Of a stretch of 64,000 bases of DNA, positions 10,481 to 21,917 are shown piece by piece. The notes under the pieces are model-generated. The model did no database searches, was not told where the DNA came from, and saw only the letters and a program-made list of their open reading frames with translations. The stretch's first letter is position 1; each line of letters opens with the position of its first letter. The position numbers were made by a program, and so were the translations under genes. This DNA is from Heterohyrax brucei (Eukaryota; Chordata; Mammalia; Hyracoidea; Procaviidae), in assembly GCA_028571685.1 (NCBI GenBank), contig CM053140.1, positions 150,831,701 to 150,895,700 on the forward strand. The letters run 5' to 3'.

Positions 10481-11990
10481 TGATTCTGTTGCTTGACTGG
10501 GACCAGTTGATTGATTGTTCTGCTTCACAAGACATACGTGATATTATTCCTGTGGTTTCATTCAGGTGAGAGGTTGGCTGGAGCTGGAATAATACAAGGG
10601 TCTCATCCTCCAAATTAGTCTAGTGTTGACTTTTTCACAGCTGGAAGGCAGGCTCCAAGAGAGAGTATTCTAAGCAAACAAGCATCAGTGCGCACAAGCT
10701 AAATTCTCTTGGCCAAGGGGAAGGTGAAAGAGGGTACACGTGGGTATGAATAGCTGTGCTTCATCGAGGGCATCATCAGTGTAAAAGTGTATCACACGGA
10801 TGAATATGTAAATTTAACTTGTTATGAAACTTCTATGCAAAGTGCTATTTGTATAGGTTTATTGTATCTCTATTAACTTCAAGGAATATCAATTTTTAAC
10901 AATGTAAGAATTGATAAGAAAATATTAGCTTTAATAATACAGGTACAATATTATGAACATGTAAAATGGAAGTTGTGACATGACTGACAACATGACTGAA
11001 GATTTTATAACTGAACTATTCCAAAGATTAAAATAATTAGTAAAATATATAAATGATTTCAAAAACCTAAATGCTTAGAGCAACATCAAAAATCAGTGTA
11101 ACAGAACATGTGTATTGTGAGTAGCTTGGGCAGAGGCAACCTGAACGTCTCAGGAAGGTATTCTGAGAGGGGACAGTTAAAGCTGGTGATATTGATTGGT
11201 ATCATGTTAATTTCTCAAGAGATAGTATCAGAACATGTTCGGAGTTCTAGATGACTGGAAAAACAATCACTAAGGACATGCGCAAATTTTTAGGTAATTG
11301 AGAAACAGAGTCACTAACAAAATGACATACATGTTCCAGTCAGACCCTAGGGTTCCTGCTCCTCAAAACTCTCTGCATAAAGAAAATTTACTGAAGGAAC
11401 CCAACCCCTAAGGCAGAATGATCTCTACTACACTGCTTACTAAGCTCTTGTGTGACTTGAGGTATCTTAAGGATAACACTTCCTTGAAGATTCAAGGTTG
11501 AAAAGGACATGTAAGAACCTGTGCCTGGGTGGGTCATCCCACGAACCTGGAAACTTGGATTCCAGAAGAATCAAAATAGTTTTGTTAGCGGTTATCAATA
11601 TTATCTACAGCATTTCTATTTCTACCAAAAGGCCACCAGTGAGAAATTTAAAAAGTCCTAGTACAAACTGATTTACCTTGCATGATTCCTCATTGTCTGA
11701 TATCAGCATTCAGAAAAAAAAATCTTCTTATATTATCATGTGTTCTTGACATTAAGGTAAATTAATAAAGGGAGGAAAATTTACCTCCTGGTATTTTGAA
11801 CTGAGATCATATGTATCAAGTTTTTTGAAAAACTCTTAAACTTTTTAATCAGTATGCATTTGTTATGTATACTAAAACTCTGTATAAATAAAATTTGGCA
11901 GCTCAGTGCTTCTCAAACTTTTCTTCTTTGGTATCTATATGGCAAAGAAGGATCCGTGAAGTCCCAGAAGGCCTGTGAGAGATTGTGGCA
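10481..11990. other. Unique sequence, no feature seen
   Basis: About 1.5 kb without a recognisable repeat, RNA gene or convincing frame. Confidence 0.5.
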
Positions 11991-11994
11991 GCCA

Positions 11995-12455
11995 GTTTCT
12001 AAGATGGCTTTCTATGATCTTTGCCCCACGCTTATACAGTTCCTGACCACATTGTGCTAGGCTTTGTCTATACGATCAGTAGAACATATCAGAAGCGATG
12101 GAATGACATTTCTAAGATTGTGTTACAAAAGACACTATGACCTCGCTTTTGGAGGTTTTCTTTCTTTCTCCCTCTCTGCTTACATGCTTTTGGGGAAGCT
12201 GTGTTGTGAACAGCCCTGCAGAGAAGGCCATGTGGTGAGGAACTGAAGCCTACTGTCAACAGTCATGTGAGTGAACTTAGAAGAGGATTCTTCAGTCTTA
12301 AATGACTGCTTGATTGCACCTAATGTGAGATCTGAGATAGAACAACCCAGCTGAGCTGCTCCCAGGATCCTGACCTTCAAAATCTGAGATAATAAATGCT
12401 TGCTACTTTAAACTCCAAGTTTTGAGTATATATTTTGTAGCAATAGATAATGAAT
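11995..12455 (+). repeat. MaLR-type LTR fragment (MLT1-like)
   Basis: Contains 'aggccatgtggtgaggaactg', 'catgtgagtgaacttag', the polyadenylation region 'gagataataaatgcttgct' and the LTR-end-like 'agcaatagataatgaa'. This layout is that of old ERVL-MaLR LTRs. No internal region follows, so it is a solo LTR or fragment. Confidence 0.65.
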
Positions 12456-12559
12456 GTGCAGACACAAAATACCTTAGCCCTATCATATCTTATGAAAGAA
12501 CTGTGTAAACTTTGAATTTTGAGGGGAGGAGGGTTGGTAATAGATCTAGTTTTAATATA

Positions 12560-12834
12560 AAGTGGTATTTTAGGTTACTAGCTGTAAGGCAAGCTAGATG
12601 CTTCAGGAAGGTTTGCCTTCTTTAACCTATTGCTTTTTGGGACCTCCAGTAAAATCATCTAATTTCAAATAGCAACATAATGTACAAAATGCCTACAATT
12701 ATGCTTAAAGAGAAATACATCTCAAAACTACATGAAAAATATAAATTCTTCTGATACAACAAAGAGAAAACACAAGCCACACAAAGAAGTAGAGAAATAA
12801 TCTTCTTGAAGTTTAGTCATAAATTCGATGTAAT
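12560..12834 (+). repeat. Inverted-repeat arm 1
   Basis: The reverse complement of this stretch is found at 14063-14335. Shared blocks include 'caagctagatgcttcagg', 'gtacaaaatgcctacaatta' and 'agtagagaaataatcttc'. By eye the arms agree at roughly nine positions in ten, with small indels such as 'acaagccac' at 12773-12781, which only this arm has. Confidence 0.85.
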
Positions 12835-12857
12835 TCCAGAGAAAATCCTATGGAGGA

Positions 12858-12985
12858 GGTAGTGTAATATAATGGATAAGAACTCTAGTTCTAAAATCAG
12901 ATGGTCTGAGTGTGACTGTCTTACTAGCTTACTGATACAGAGCAAGTTTCTTAACCTCTCTGTGTCTCAAAATAAGCACCACTTT
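12858..12985 (+). repeat. MIR SINE, sense
   Basis: 'ataatggataagaac' and 'agcaagtttcttaacctctc' followed by 'tgtgtctcaa' are the conserved core and 3' part of MIR. Confidence 0.8.
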
Positions 12986-12989
12986 TGAA

Positions 12990-13400
12990 CACCATAAACA
13001 AAATAATCAAAGTGAAGCATATTTATCTTTATTATGACAAATCTATACTAAAATATTTTCACACTCAAAGGTATTCATTGTACTCCTTATAATGGCAAAA
13101 AAAAAAAAAAAGCCGATTTAAATTTCCATTACTAGGATAATTGTTAAAGACATTAAAATATCATTCATGGCACGCAGCCATTAGAAAGAATGGGTTTTCT
13201 ATTATGCATAATAACATGAAAATTGTCCATGTCACATTGCTAAGAGAATAAAAAGTCACATATCACTGAAACACTATGGTTCTATTTATGAAAATAATAA
13301 CATTTTTAAAAGCCTTCCTCCTCTAGCCATACTATTACATCAGTATCTATGTAGATAACAGTACACATATCTGTGTATGTAGATATAGTTACACATGATT
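12990..13400. other. Sequence inside the inverted-repeat loop, no feature seen
   Basis: A+T-rich, with a 15-16-bp A-run at about 13097-13112. No repeat or frame recognised apart from the run. Confidence 0.5.
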
Positions 13401-13404
13401 GTTA

Positions 13405-13900
13405 GGTGCTGCTAAGTTGGGTCCAACTCATAGCAATCCTATGTACAGCAGAATAAAACACAAATTGGTCCTGTGCCAACAACAGTTGTTGTTATGTGTA
13501 AGCCCATTGTTGTAGCAACTGGTGTCAGTCCATCTCATTGAAGGTCTTCCTCTTTTTCTGTGGCCCTCAACTTCACTAAGCATAATGTCCTCAAGGACTG
13601 GTTCCTTTTAATAACATGTAGAAAGCATATGAGACACAGTCTATCCAGCCTTGCCTCTAAGGAACATTCTGGTTGTGATTCTTCCAAATTAGATGTGTCT
13701 GTTCTTTGGGCAGTCCAGGGTTTATTCAATATTCTTCACCAACACCGCAACTAAAAGGTGTCGATTCTTGATCTATGTGTCAGAAAATGAAACATTGTCT
13801 CATCTTGTGCCCTCCTCACAATCACTGCCATGTTGGAGCCTGCTGTTGCAGCCAGTCTATCAGTCCATCTCACTGAGTATTTTCCTGTTTTTTTGCTGAC
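13405..13900 (-). mobile_element. RTE/BovB-type LINE 3' end, antisense, two overlapping pieces
   Basis: The 3' terminus at 13405 reads antisense 'gttaggtgctgctaagttggg'. Upstream pieces 'attctggttgtgattcttcc' and 'ttctttgggcagtccagggtt' match antisense the sense copies at 34700 and 41850. From 13770 a second 3' region follows (tcatcttgtgccctcctcac), so two insertions or a duplication are joined here. Confidence 0.8.
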
Positions 13901-13924
13901 CCTCAGTGAAGCATATTACATCAG

Positions 13925-14085
13925 TGTAATTTACCAATGAAGGTAAAAGTAAAGCCTTAGTATGGATTAAACTTGAACATAAAGGAAAATGAAAATCCTT
14001 AAAAGTAGAACAATAAACACCACCATGATGAATGGCTTAGAAATTGAAGTCTCAATGAAGCAATTACATTGAATTTACAACTAAA
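13925..14085 (+). mobile_element. RTE fragment, sense, running into inverted-repeat arm 2
   Basis: 'aacataaaggaaaatgaaaatcc' style sequence and 'accatgatgaatgg' match the sense RTE at 34110-34180 and 41530-41600. It overlaps the first bases of arm 2. Confidence 0.6.
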
Positions 14086-14335
14086 CTTGAAGATTATTTC
14101 TCTACTTCTTTGTTTTCTTAGTTGTATCAGAAGAAATTATATTTTTCATGTAGTTTTGAGATGTATTTCTCTTTAAGCATAATTGTAGGCATTTTGTACA
14201 TTATATTGCTGTTTGAAATTAGATGATTTTACTAGAGGTCCCAAAAAGTGGTAAGTTAAAGAAGACAAATCTTCCTGAAGCATCTAGCTTGTCTTACAGT
14301 GATTGGTCCTTTATAATGACGAATGCAAAGTAATC
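14063..14335 (-). repeat. Inverted-repeat arm 2
   Basis: Reverse complement of 12560-12834. The loop between the arms is about 1.2 kb and holds a MIR and RTE pieces. Outside the arms the sequences differ. Confidence 0.85.
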
Positions 14336-15087
14336 AAGAGGAAGTCTAGCCATCCTTGCTTCTAAAGAGCATTTTGGTTCTTGTTCTTGTTCTTCTAAGA
14401 CAGATTTGTTCATTCTTTGGATAGTCCATACTATATTAAAGTGTTCTTACCTGGCAGTCCATACCATACTCAGGTGTTCTTAACCAACACCACAATTCAA
14501 ATGTGTCAATGTTTTCTTGGTCTTTCTTTTTCATTGTTTAGCTGTTGCATGAATATGATACAATTAAAAAGATAACGACTTGGATCAGATGCTGCTTAGC
14601 CACCACTTTTTTTAAAGAGTTTAAAGAGGCCTTTTTGTAGCAGATTTTGCTAATAAAATAAGTTGTTTGATTTCTTGACTACTGCTTTCATGGGCATTGA
14701 TTGTTTATTCAAGAAGAAGGAAATCCTTGATGACTTCAATTTCATAGCCATTTATCATGGTGCTGTTTATTGTTCTACTTTTAAGGATTTTTGTTTTCCT
14801 TTATGTTCAGGTGTAATCCTTACTAAGGCTTTACTTTTACCTTCATTGGTAAATGCCTTTTGTCTTTTTCACTTGGAGCAAGGAAGTTTGTCTCACCTGC
14901 GTAATGGGTCTTCCTCTAGTCTTTACACCTTGTTTTTAATCATAGAGCCCAGCTTCTTGGATTACCTGTTTAGTACACAGACAATATATGTGAAGGAATA
15001 CAATCCTGCTGCCTACCTTTTTCAATGTAAAATCACATAGTACTCCCTTGTTCTGTTCAAACGACAGCTTCTTGTTCAGTGTACAAG
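14330..15087 (-). mobile_element. RTE LINE, antisense, coding region fragment
   Basis: Antisense RTE continues with 'agccatccttgcttctaaagagc' style sequence and 'ttctttggatagtccata', then the internal coding region up to the LTR insertion. Frames are broken by stops and shifts. Confidence 0.7.
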
Positions 15088-15092
15088 TTCTG

Positions 15093-15614
15093 TGTCATGG
15101 GTTGAATTGTGTCCCCCCCAAAATATGTGTAGCATGTGGCTGGGACATGATTCCCAGTATCTTGGGACTGTCCTCCATTTTGTAGTTTCACTAAACTGTA
15201 TGTTAAAGGATGAGGGTGGGGCTGTAAATTCCTGCATAGGATTACTTCCCTGCTCTGCTGTAGGGGGAGTTTCCCTGGAGTATGGCTTGTCCCACCCTTA
15301 AGCTTTTCAGCCTGCAAGAGATTAAAGGAAAGAGAAACAAGGAGAATTGGGAACCTCGTTACCATCAAGAAAGCAGCACCGGGAGAAGAGTGCGTCCTTG
15401 AGACCTGAGGTTCCTGCGCCAAGATGCTCCCTGGACAAAGACTGATGCAATACCAGACTTTCCTCCTGAGCTGACAAGGGGAAAGCCTTTCCCTGGAGCA
15501 GACACCCTGAATATGGACTTGCAACCTACCGGACTGTGTAAGAATAAATCTTCCTTTGTTAAAGCCACCTAGTCTGTGGTATTTCTGCTAGAGCAGCCCT
15601 AGCTGACTAAAACA
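15093..15614 (+). mobile_element. Solo LTR, MaLR/ERVL-like, inserted in RTE
   Basis: Begins TGTCATGGGTTGAATTG and ends GCTGACTAAAACA, i.e. TG...CA. A perfect 5-bp duplication 'ttctg' flanks it (15088-15092 and 15615-15619), the size typical of ERVL/MaLR. The poly(A) signal region is 'agaataaatcttcc' (15540). There is no internal retroviral sequence, so it is a solo LTR. RTE sequence resumes directly after it. Confidence 0.9.
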
Positions 15615-15619
15615 TTCTG

Positions 15620-16390
15620 CATGAGCACAATGAAATGTTCTGGTATTCTTATTTTTACAGTGTTATCCATAATTTGTTACGATCCACACAATCAAATGCC
15701 TTCATGTGGTTGATAAAACACAGATAAGATCTTTCTGGTATTCTTTCTCTGTTTTTAACCAAGATCCACCTCACATCACCAGTGACATCCCTTGTTCCAT
15801 TTCCTAGTCTGAATCCAGCTTGAATTTATGGCAATTCCCAATTAATGTGTGGCTGTAGCTATTTTACTATTATCTTCAAAATTTTTGCTAGCATGTGGGA
15901 ATAATGACATTGTTTGATAATTTTCACATTGTGTTTGATGGCCTTAGAAACAGGAATGACTATACATCTCTTCTGGAAACCTTGGTGGCATAGTGCTTAA
16001 GTGCTGTGACAGGTAACCAAAACACCGGCAGTTCAAATCCACTGGGTGCTCATTGGAAACTCTATGGGGCAGACAATTCCACTCTGTCCTCTAGGGTCAC
16101 TATGAGTTGAAATTAACTCATCAACAGTAGGTTTAGGTTTTCTATAGACCTCTTTTAGTCACTTGGCTAGGTAGCTGTCTCCCCAATTTCTTGAAATATA
16201 AAAGTAAACACTTCCACCATTGTTATCTGTTTCTTGAAGCATTTCAGTTGATAGGATATCAATTTTTGGAGGGTTGTTTTTCTCTGGTGTTTTCAATGTG
16301 GCTTGTACTTCTTCGTTACTAGCCTTTTTTTATCATCAGTAGTTGGAACATGAGGCCTTGTTAATACAGATGATACAGGACACAACACAA
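15620..16390 (-). mobile_element. RTE LINE, antisense, reverse-transcriptase region, split by a SINE
   Basis: Antisense to the RT part of the sense RTE at 33600-33800 and 41080-41300: 'catgagcacaatgaaatg', 'gatctttctggtattc' and 'atcacaca...aatgcctt' are recognisable. An AfroSINE interrupts it at 15973-16141. Together with 13405-15087 this makes one large, rearranged antisense RTE. Confidence 0.7.
15973..16141 (+). repeat. AfroSINE, sense, nested in RTE
   Basis: Starts 'tggaaaccttggtggcatag', has the B-box-like 'cagttcaaatccac', and ends 'gggtcactatgagttg' plus the GT-rich tail. A 13-bp TSD with three mismatches flanks it (ctatacatctctt at 15960-15972; ctatagacctctt at 16142-16154). Confidence 0.9.
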
Positions 16391-16479
16391 TAACATTCAC
16401 TGAGACCAGTGGCTTATTTGAAAATACTTTTGTTCAGCAAGCCAAGCAATGAATATACATATAGACCTCACTGAAGGTT

Positions 16480-17098
16480 TTCCATTGGAATAAAACTGAT
16501 TATATCCATGGAAAGAGACAATGGAGAAGCCAGGGGCTGACTGCTGAAAAGATAATTAATTGCTTGCAAGTAATTCACGCTGAAGCTGAAGAAAATCAAA
16601 GCAAGTCCAAGAAAGCCAATGTGCAACCTTGAATACTTCCTACCTGAACTTGGAGACCATCTCAAGAATAGATCTGATGTGCTTAACACCAATGACTGAA
16701 GACCTAAAATGTTGTGGAATGACATCATACATGAAGGAAGTAAAAGGTCATTAAAAACATAAGGAAAAAAGCAAAGACTGGTATGGATTGCAGAAGATAC
16801 TCTGAAACTGACTCTCAAGTGTGAGGTTATTAAAGAGAACAGAAGAAAAGTTTAAGTAACAGAGATGAACAGAGATCTCAAAGGGTGGCCCAAGAAGACA
16901 AGGTCAGATATTACAGCAAAATGTGCAAAGACCTGGCATTAGAAAACCAAAAAGTAAGACCACAATCAGTGTTTCTCAAGCTGAAAACTTCAATGAAAAC
17001 TCAAGTCTTGAGTTCAAATACTGAATGATTCTGTGGGCAAATAGTTGAAAGACACAGAAAACACTACAAGAGGATGGAAGGGGTACTCAGTCATTGTC
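16480..17098 (+). mobile_element. RTE LINE, sense, internal fragment
   Basis: Parallels 32590-33200 and 43350-43920: 'agacaatggagaagccagg', 'aagaaaatcaaagcaagtcc', 'ggaatgacatcatacatgaa', 'atttctcaagctgaaa' style blocks in the same order. It starts within ~100 bp of the head of the antisense RTE on its left, giving a head-to-head pair. Confidence 0.75.
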
Positions 17099-17344
17099 TG
17101 CTGTAAGCGTAAATTTTAATATTAAAATTGTGAATCTTGAGGACACTATTTTATGTGTGTTTTACTATCAAGGACTCTAAGCATGGAAATCTGCTAAAAC
17201 TTCATTTATACCCAGAAGGGACTCATAAAATTTCCTAGATTATTTTACCAGGAAATATAATTAAGTAGTGAGAGAGTATTTATGAACATTTTTGATGACA
17301 AAACTTGGCACTGTCAGTGGCAATACATAAGATAACACTAGTAA

Positions 17345-17660
17345 TGTTACTATGCTTTAAAAATTTTGGAAACGCGCTACCAGAATTCTCCTTAGAAGCA
17401 AGGATGGTGAGACTATCGGTAACACACATGGGACATATTATGAGGAAGATTAACACCTGAAGAAAGGACACCGTGGTTGGTGAGCAAAAAAGAGGAAGAT
17501 CCTCAATGAGATGGATTGACACAGTGGCTACAACAATGGGCTCCAGTGTGACACCTATGGGGGTGGTACAGGACCTGGCAGTGTTTTCTTCTGTTTTATG
17601 TAGGGTTGTTGTGAGTTGGAACCCTCTTGATGTCACATACCAACAATAATACAAACATTT
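17345..17660 (+). mobile_element. RTE LINE 3' end, sense
   Basis: 'agatggattgacacagtggc' and 'tgttgtgagttggaaccctc' are the terminal RTE blocks. The 240 bp separating it from 17098 do not look like RTE, so this is either a separate 5'-truncated insertion or one copy with a large replaced interior. Confidence 0.8.
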
Positions 17661-18870
17661 CCCTTGCAAGGGAATTCCTGGAATGAAAGCCCACTTGAGT
17701 ATTATTTTCCCTGTTTCTTTCCTTTATCTCCACCAAGCTCTTCTTTCAGAAAGCCATCTTCACTTTTCACCTGCTTCCTTCCTCTGAGGTTGTTTACACG
17801 CCACTACCTGGACTTCATAAAATCTTGAGAATATAGCTCTACCATTGGCACACTGAGACATCTAAAAATTGTTTGTTACGTGAGCCTGTGAACTGACTGT
17901 TGCTGAGTGTGGACTGCTAGGATTTATTTTTTCCTTTAAATGGGAGTATCACAAATAGATTTGAAAATGAAGACTTTTAAGAGTGTAAACTTTGTTCTAC
18001 AAAGTCCCTGTCCACTTTCTAGTTGGAGAGGAGACTGGAAAGTGAAAAATCTTCACTACAGATTCCTTTTCATCTGTTTTGGATGTGAGTAGGTATCACA
18101 AATTAGATGTACTCTTACGTCATTCAGATGGTAAAAGTTAGATGGAAGCTACCTTCTTTCTGGATGTTTTTGGTGAAGGTGAGTGAAGTCCTGGAGATGG
18201 AAGTGCAAAAAAAATTTGAGGAGCTCCATGTTCAGCCTTCTGCCTCCGGCTTCATGTAACATGGGAGGCAATTTTGGTGGCTACAGCAGTCTCCTGTCCT
18301 CTTCATTACAAATTCAGTGATGTGTCCTTAAATTCAGGAATCTAGTGAATGATCCTAACTTCCATCCACAGCCTGTTCAACAATTTTCAAAGCTACATAT
18401 TTTCTGAATTACATCTCTTTTCTGCTTGACATACTTTGAATTCTATTGCCTGCACTCAGCTCCAGCTGATAACATACTCTTAGCTATATACTTGGTTTGC
18501 ATGTCTTTTTGGCTACTAGTTGAGAACATGCTTTTGAAGAGGTAGAGTGTCTGCCTTTGTTCTTTGTTTCATTCATTGCTTCATTTATTTGTCAAACTTG
18601 GAAATTAAATTTGTATAGGTGATATACCTATGTAGCTGCACAGCACACATGAGTGCACAACCCATCTGGTATACAACAAATATCCACTTAATAAATTAAT
18701 AAATGTCAAAGAATTGTGTGTGAGTTACTAGAGATACAGAGGTGAGGCACTATAACCAATAATAAAATAATAAATAACACTTACTAGTCACCTACTTTAT
18801 GACAGCCCTTTGTATTTTACATGTATTGCTTTTTTTATGTTTCTGTTTGTTTTCTAATACTTGTAATGTG
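17661..18870. other. Unique sequence, no feature seen
   Basis: 1.2 kb without recognisable repeat or frame. Confidence 0.5.
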
Positions 18871-18874
18871 ACCA

Positions 18875-19030
18875 AGAGGTAGATAATGATTATTGCTTCC
18901 GATTTCACACTTAAAATGGCTGAGAAGTGAAAGGGCCCCGTAACTTGCTTAAGGTTACACATTATTGTGGTAGGTTGGATTTAAAAGTAGGCAATGTGAT
19001 TCAGTAATCAATAGTCTTAATCAATACTCT
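18875..19030 (-). repeat. MIR SINE, antisense (diverged)
   Basis: 'gtaacttgcttaaggttacac' style core and 'aaagtaggcaatgtgattc' are MIR-like in antisense orientation. Confidence 0.6.
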
Positions 19031-19079
19031 GGAATCTTGAATATAGTTGGTCTTAGATCCATAAACAGATTTATAACAT

Positions 19080-19280
19080 AGTTGTTATGTGTTATTGAAT
19101 CAATTCCAACTCATAGCAACCCTGTTGGACTGTAGAGCTAGCTGCCCTACCACGTGTCCAGGGTTGTAATATTTACAGAAACAGATGTTCTTTTCTCCCA
19201 TGGAGCTGCAGGTAAGTTGAACAGTGACCTTTTGGTTAGCAGCTGAGCACGTAACTGTTTATCCAGTGGTGCATGAGTAG
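19080..19280 (-). repeat. AfroSINE, antisense
   Basis: 'ttgaatcaattccaactcat' tail, 'accttttggttagcagctgag' head, ending at the head sequence near 19275. Diverged, with a ~30-bp insertion in the body. Confidence 0.8.
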
Positions 19281-19803
19281 GATCAGAGGAGACACAACTT
19301 TAAAAGAAGAATGACTCAGCAATTTATCTACAAAGTATTAACTGGTTAGGTAGAAGCGGAAGTGAGAAAGATTGCTGTTTTAGCTGGATGAAAGTAAACA
19401 TACCAAAAAGGAACAACAGGGAAAGCAACAAAACAGAGGAGACGGTACTGCTGCGACAGTATGGATTTATTATGGACGAGGCTTAGAGCAGGAGGTGCGT
19501 AGGTGGAAGAAATGGGTCAGGAGAGCCTCAGAATGACTGACCACAGGTAATCACATAAGCTTTCTAAGGAATTACAAATTGTTCATGAGGGCCACAAAGC
19601 ACTATTGAGCCGTTTCACGTGTTTGGAAAGGATTTTGTCACACTTCAGTGCAGTGTGGGCAAATTAAAATTTATTGGGTCTTAGGGGCTAAGATTAGAAT
19701 CTGTAGACAGTTGCCGTACTTCAGGTTGGAGTATTTTTCATCTATGGAGTCCCAGAATCTAAGACAGGATTGCCTCCTAAAATCAGAGCATTTTGTGTTT
19801 ACT
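19281..19803. other. Unique sequence, no feature seen
   Basis: Contains 'agtatggatttattatggacg' and a weak minus-strand frame; no repeat recognised. Confidence 0.45.
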
Positions 19804-21112
19804 TGGAAGGTCTGACAATGAAGTTTGCAAACTCGTCCTAGAAAAGCATACCTCACTGCTGAATATCACTATGGTCACCTTCAAAGTACACTCCTTGGGA
19901 AGCTATGCACCCACGCCAATGCTTAGTCCACCTTTCAAGGTAATTTTGAAATTCTTTTCCTAAATTGGCAGTCAGAGCAGTCAATATACTACCCTCGATG
20001 TCCTGAGTACCATCAAACTGTCTTCCTTTCAATATTTCCTTGAATTTTGGATAAAGAAAAAAGTCATTGGGGGCCAGATCAGGTAAATAGGAAGGGTGTC
20101 CCAATACAGTGAATTGTTTACTGGATAAAAACTCCCTCGCAGATACTGACATGTGAGCTGGTACATTGTCATGATGCAAGAGCCATGAGTTGTTAGCAAA
20201 AAGTTCAGGTAGTTTTCATCTAACTTTTCCATGCAGCCTTTTCAGCACACTCAAATAGTAAATAAACTTGGTTAACTTTTTGTCCAAATGGTACCAATTT
20301 GTAATGAATAACCCCTCTAATACCAAAAAAGGTTAGCAACACTATTTTGACTCTTGATTTGGATTGATGGAAATTTTGTGGTCGTGGAGAATTGGCTGAC
20401 TTTCATTGTATACTTTGATGCTTTGTTTGGGGTTGTATCGGTATATCTGTGTTTCATCACTGGTAGTAACATGGCCCCAAACGTCATCTTGCCTGTGCAA
20501 AAGGTCTTGGCAAACTTTGACTCTCCTTTGCTTTTGTTCATCAGTGAGTTCCTTTAGGACCATTTTTGCACACATTTTTCTCATGCCAAGATTTTTCAGT
20601 TAAAATTTTCATAACTGGTTTTCTACTGATGTTTACTTGGTCTGCTATGCTTCTCACAGTTAGCTGATGATTTTGATGTACAAGTCAACATTTTTTTTGC
20701 AATGTTTTCATCAGCTCTGCTCATTACTGGCTGCCCTGACCTCTCGTTATCAGTGATGCTTTCTCCTCTCAGAAAAACATCTAATCCACTTGTAAACTCC
20801 TGTTTTCTTTGTGAAATTATCCCCACAAACTTGGACTAACATGTCCCTGATTTCACTTCCACTCTTGACAAGTTTAACAAGAAAATTAACGTTTGTTCAT
20901 TGCTTTAATTCAGACTCCATCCTTCTCACAACAGCACATAAAAACACGCAACAATAATGAACTCCTCTTAGCAAGATATCGTCACTTATCAACATGGACA
21001 CAACTGTGAAACTCTAATATAGCAAGGTTATGAAACCTTACCAAGTTGTTTGTAGAGTTCTGCCAATATAAGTGCATGATAGCAAGTCCACAGACGTAAT
21101 TTTCAGACTTCA
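19804..21112 (-). mobile_element. Mariner DNA transposon, near full length
   Basis: About 1.3 kb, the usual mariner length. The left end carries 'aaggtctgacaatgaagtt' and the right end 'acgtaattttcagacttca', degraded versions of the clean terminal repeat seen in the second copy at 35875. TA follows the right end (21113-21114); the left TA is unclear because of small indels. It encodes a decayed D,D34D transposase on the minus strand. Confidence 0.9.
19853..20925 (-). pseudogene. Mariner transposase, disrupted
   Basis: Cut-and-paste transposase of the Tc1/mariner superfamily, read 3' to 5' along the plus strand. N-terminal part (about 20925-20640): GSEIRDMLV and a helix-turn-helix region ending NERSGQPVMSRADENI. 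Middle (20584-20342): ELTDEQKQRRVKVCQDLL followed by TSDETQIY, which holds the first catalytic Asp. C-terminal part (20179-19853): MHHDNVPAH with the second Asp, LPDLAPNDFF with the third, exactly 34 residues between them (D34D), and terminal YFEGDHSDIQQ before the stop at 19853-19855. Frame changes separate the three parts, so no active enzyme is made. The normal length would be near 345 residues. Confidence 0.92.
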
Positions 21113-21114
21113 TA

Positions 21115-21905
21115 GATGAATTGAATCAAAGTAACCTGAGTGTCAGAAATGTTTAATTATTTTTCAAAATTTATACAAGTAGTCAGTGGTAGAGCTGGAG
21201 TTAGAATTTTCTAATCTAGTGAAAAATCAGGAGAAAATAATTTAATGTACCTCTTTTGAAATATAAAATATTTTCTGGGAATATTAAAAAATACACTTGA
21301 AAAGTACACATAGGTATGAATTTATTGTTAAATCTGATTTCTTGTCTTCTATTGCATGTGCTTACTTTCTGAGTCCATGGCCTTTAACAAATTTCTCCTC
21401 TCCTAATGATCTCTCATGTTACCTTGCTAGCTACTCTTCCCATCCCTATGTTTGTTTTCTGATGCTTAAGGAATATGCACTGAAATAGGAAAAGAAAACT
21501 GGGATGCAAGGCAAACAAATACCACAAACATTCAGATGCTAAGACATATCAGTAAAACTGATATTCAAACAAAACAAGTTTAGAAAGAAATTGTGGTAAT
21601 ACTTTGTTATTGTGCTGCAATTATGTTTTCTTTCTCTAGTGACTGTTTCCCTGACACACCGGTGTTCACTCAGGAGATCCAGAGACAGACATTTCTTTGA
21701 ACTTAATCTATGTATCCAAGGATACTACAAAGGTTAAGTAAATTCTGTTTCTAACGCCACCATCACTAAACGGTAAATAGTAGCAGCTTTAAGTTTTGAC
21801 AACTTTGGACCCCTAATTTTGAATACGGATTCTTTTACCAAAGTGAAACATCAAACACTAAAAATTAGGAATGGACAATAAAAATCTACAGTGTGTGATT
21901 TATTT
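21115..21905. other. Unique sequence, no clear feature
   Basis: A weak MIR-like tail 'cagtggtagagctggag' lies at 21185. Otherwise nothing recognised. Confidence 0.45.
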
Positions 21906-21917
21906 AACAGACTTCTT

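Noticed and set aside
15057..15568. Overlapping 155- and 67-codon minus-strand frames across the LTR
   Set aside because: They run through a non-coding solo LTR, and the same kind of frame recurs in the LTR at 36880.
15973..16141. tRNA-like promoter boxes in the SINE heads
   Set aside because: They are remnants of the tRNA-derived SINE head. No cloverleaf-forming tRNA gene was seen here or in the other SINE copies.
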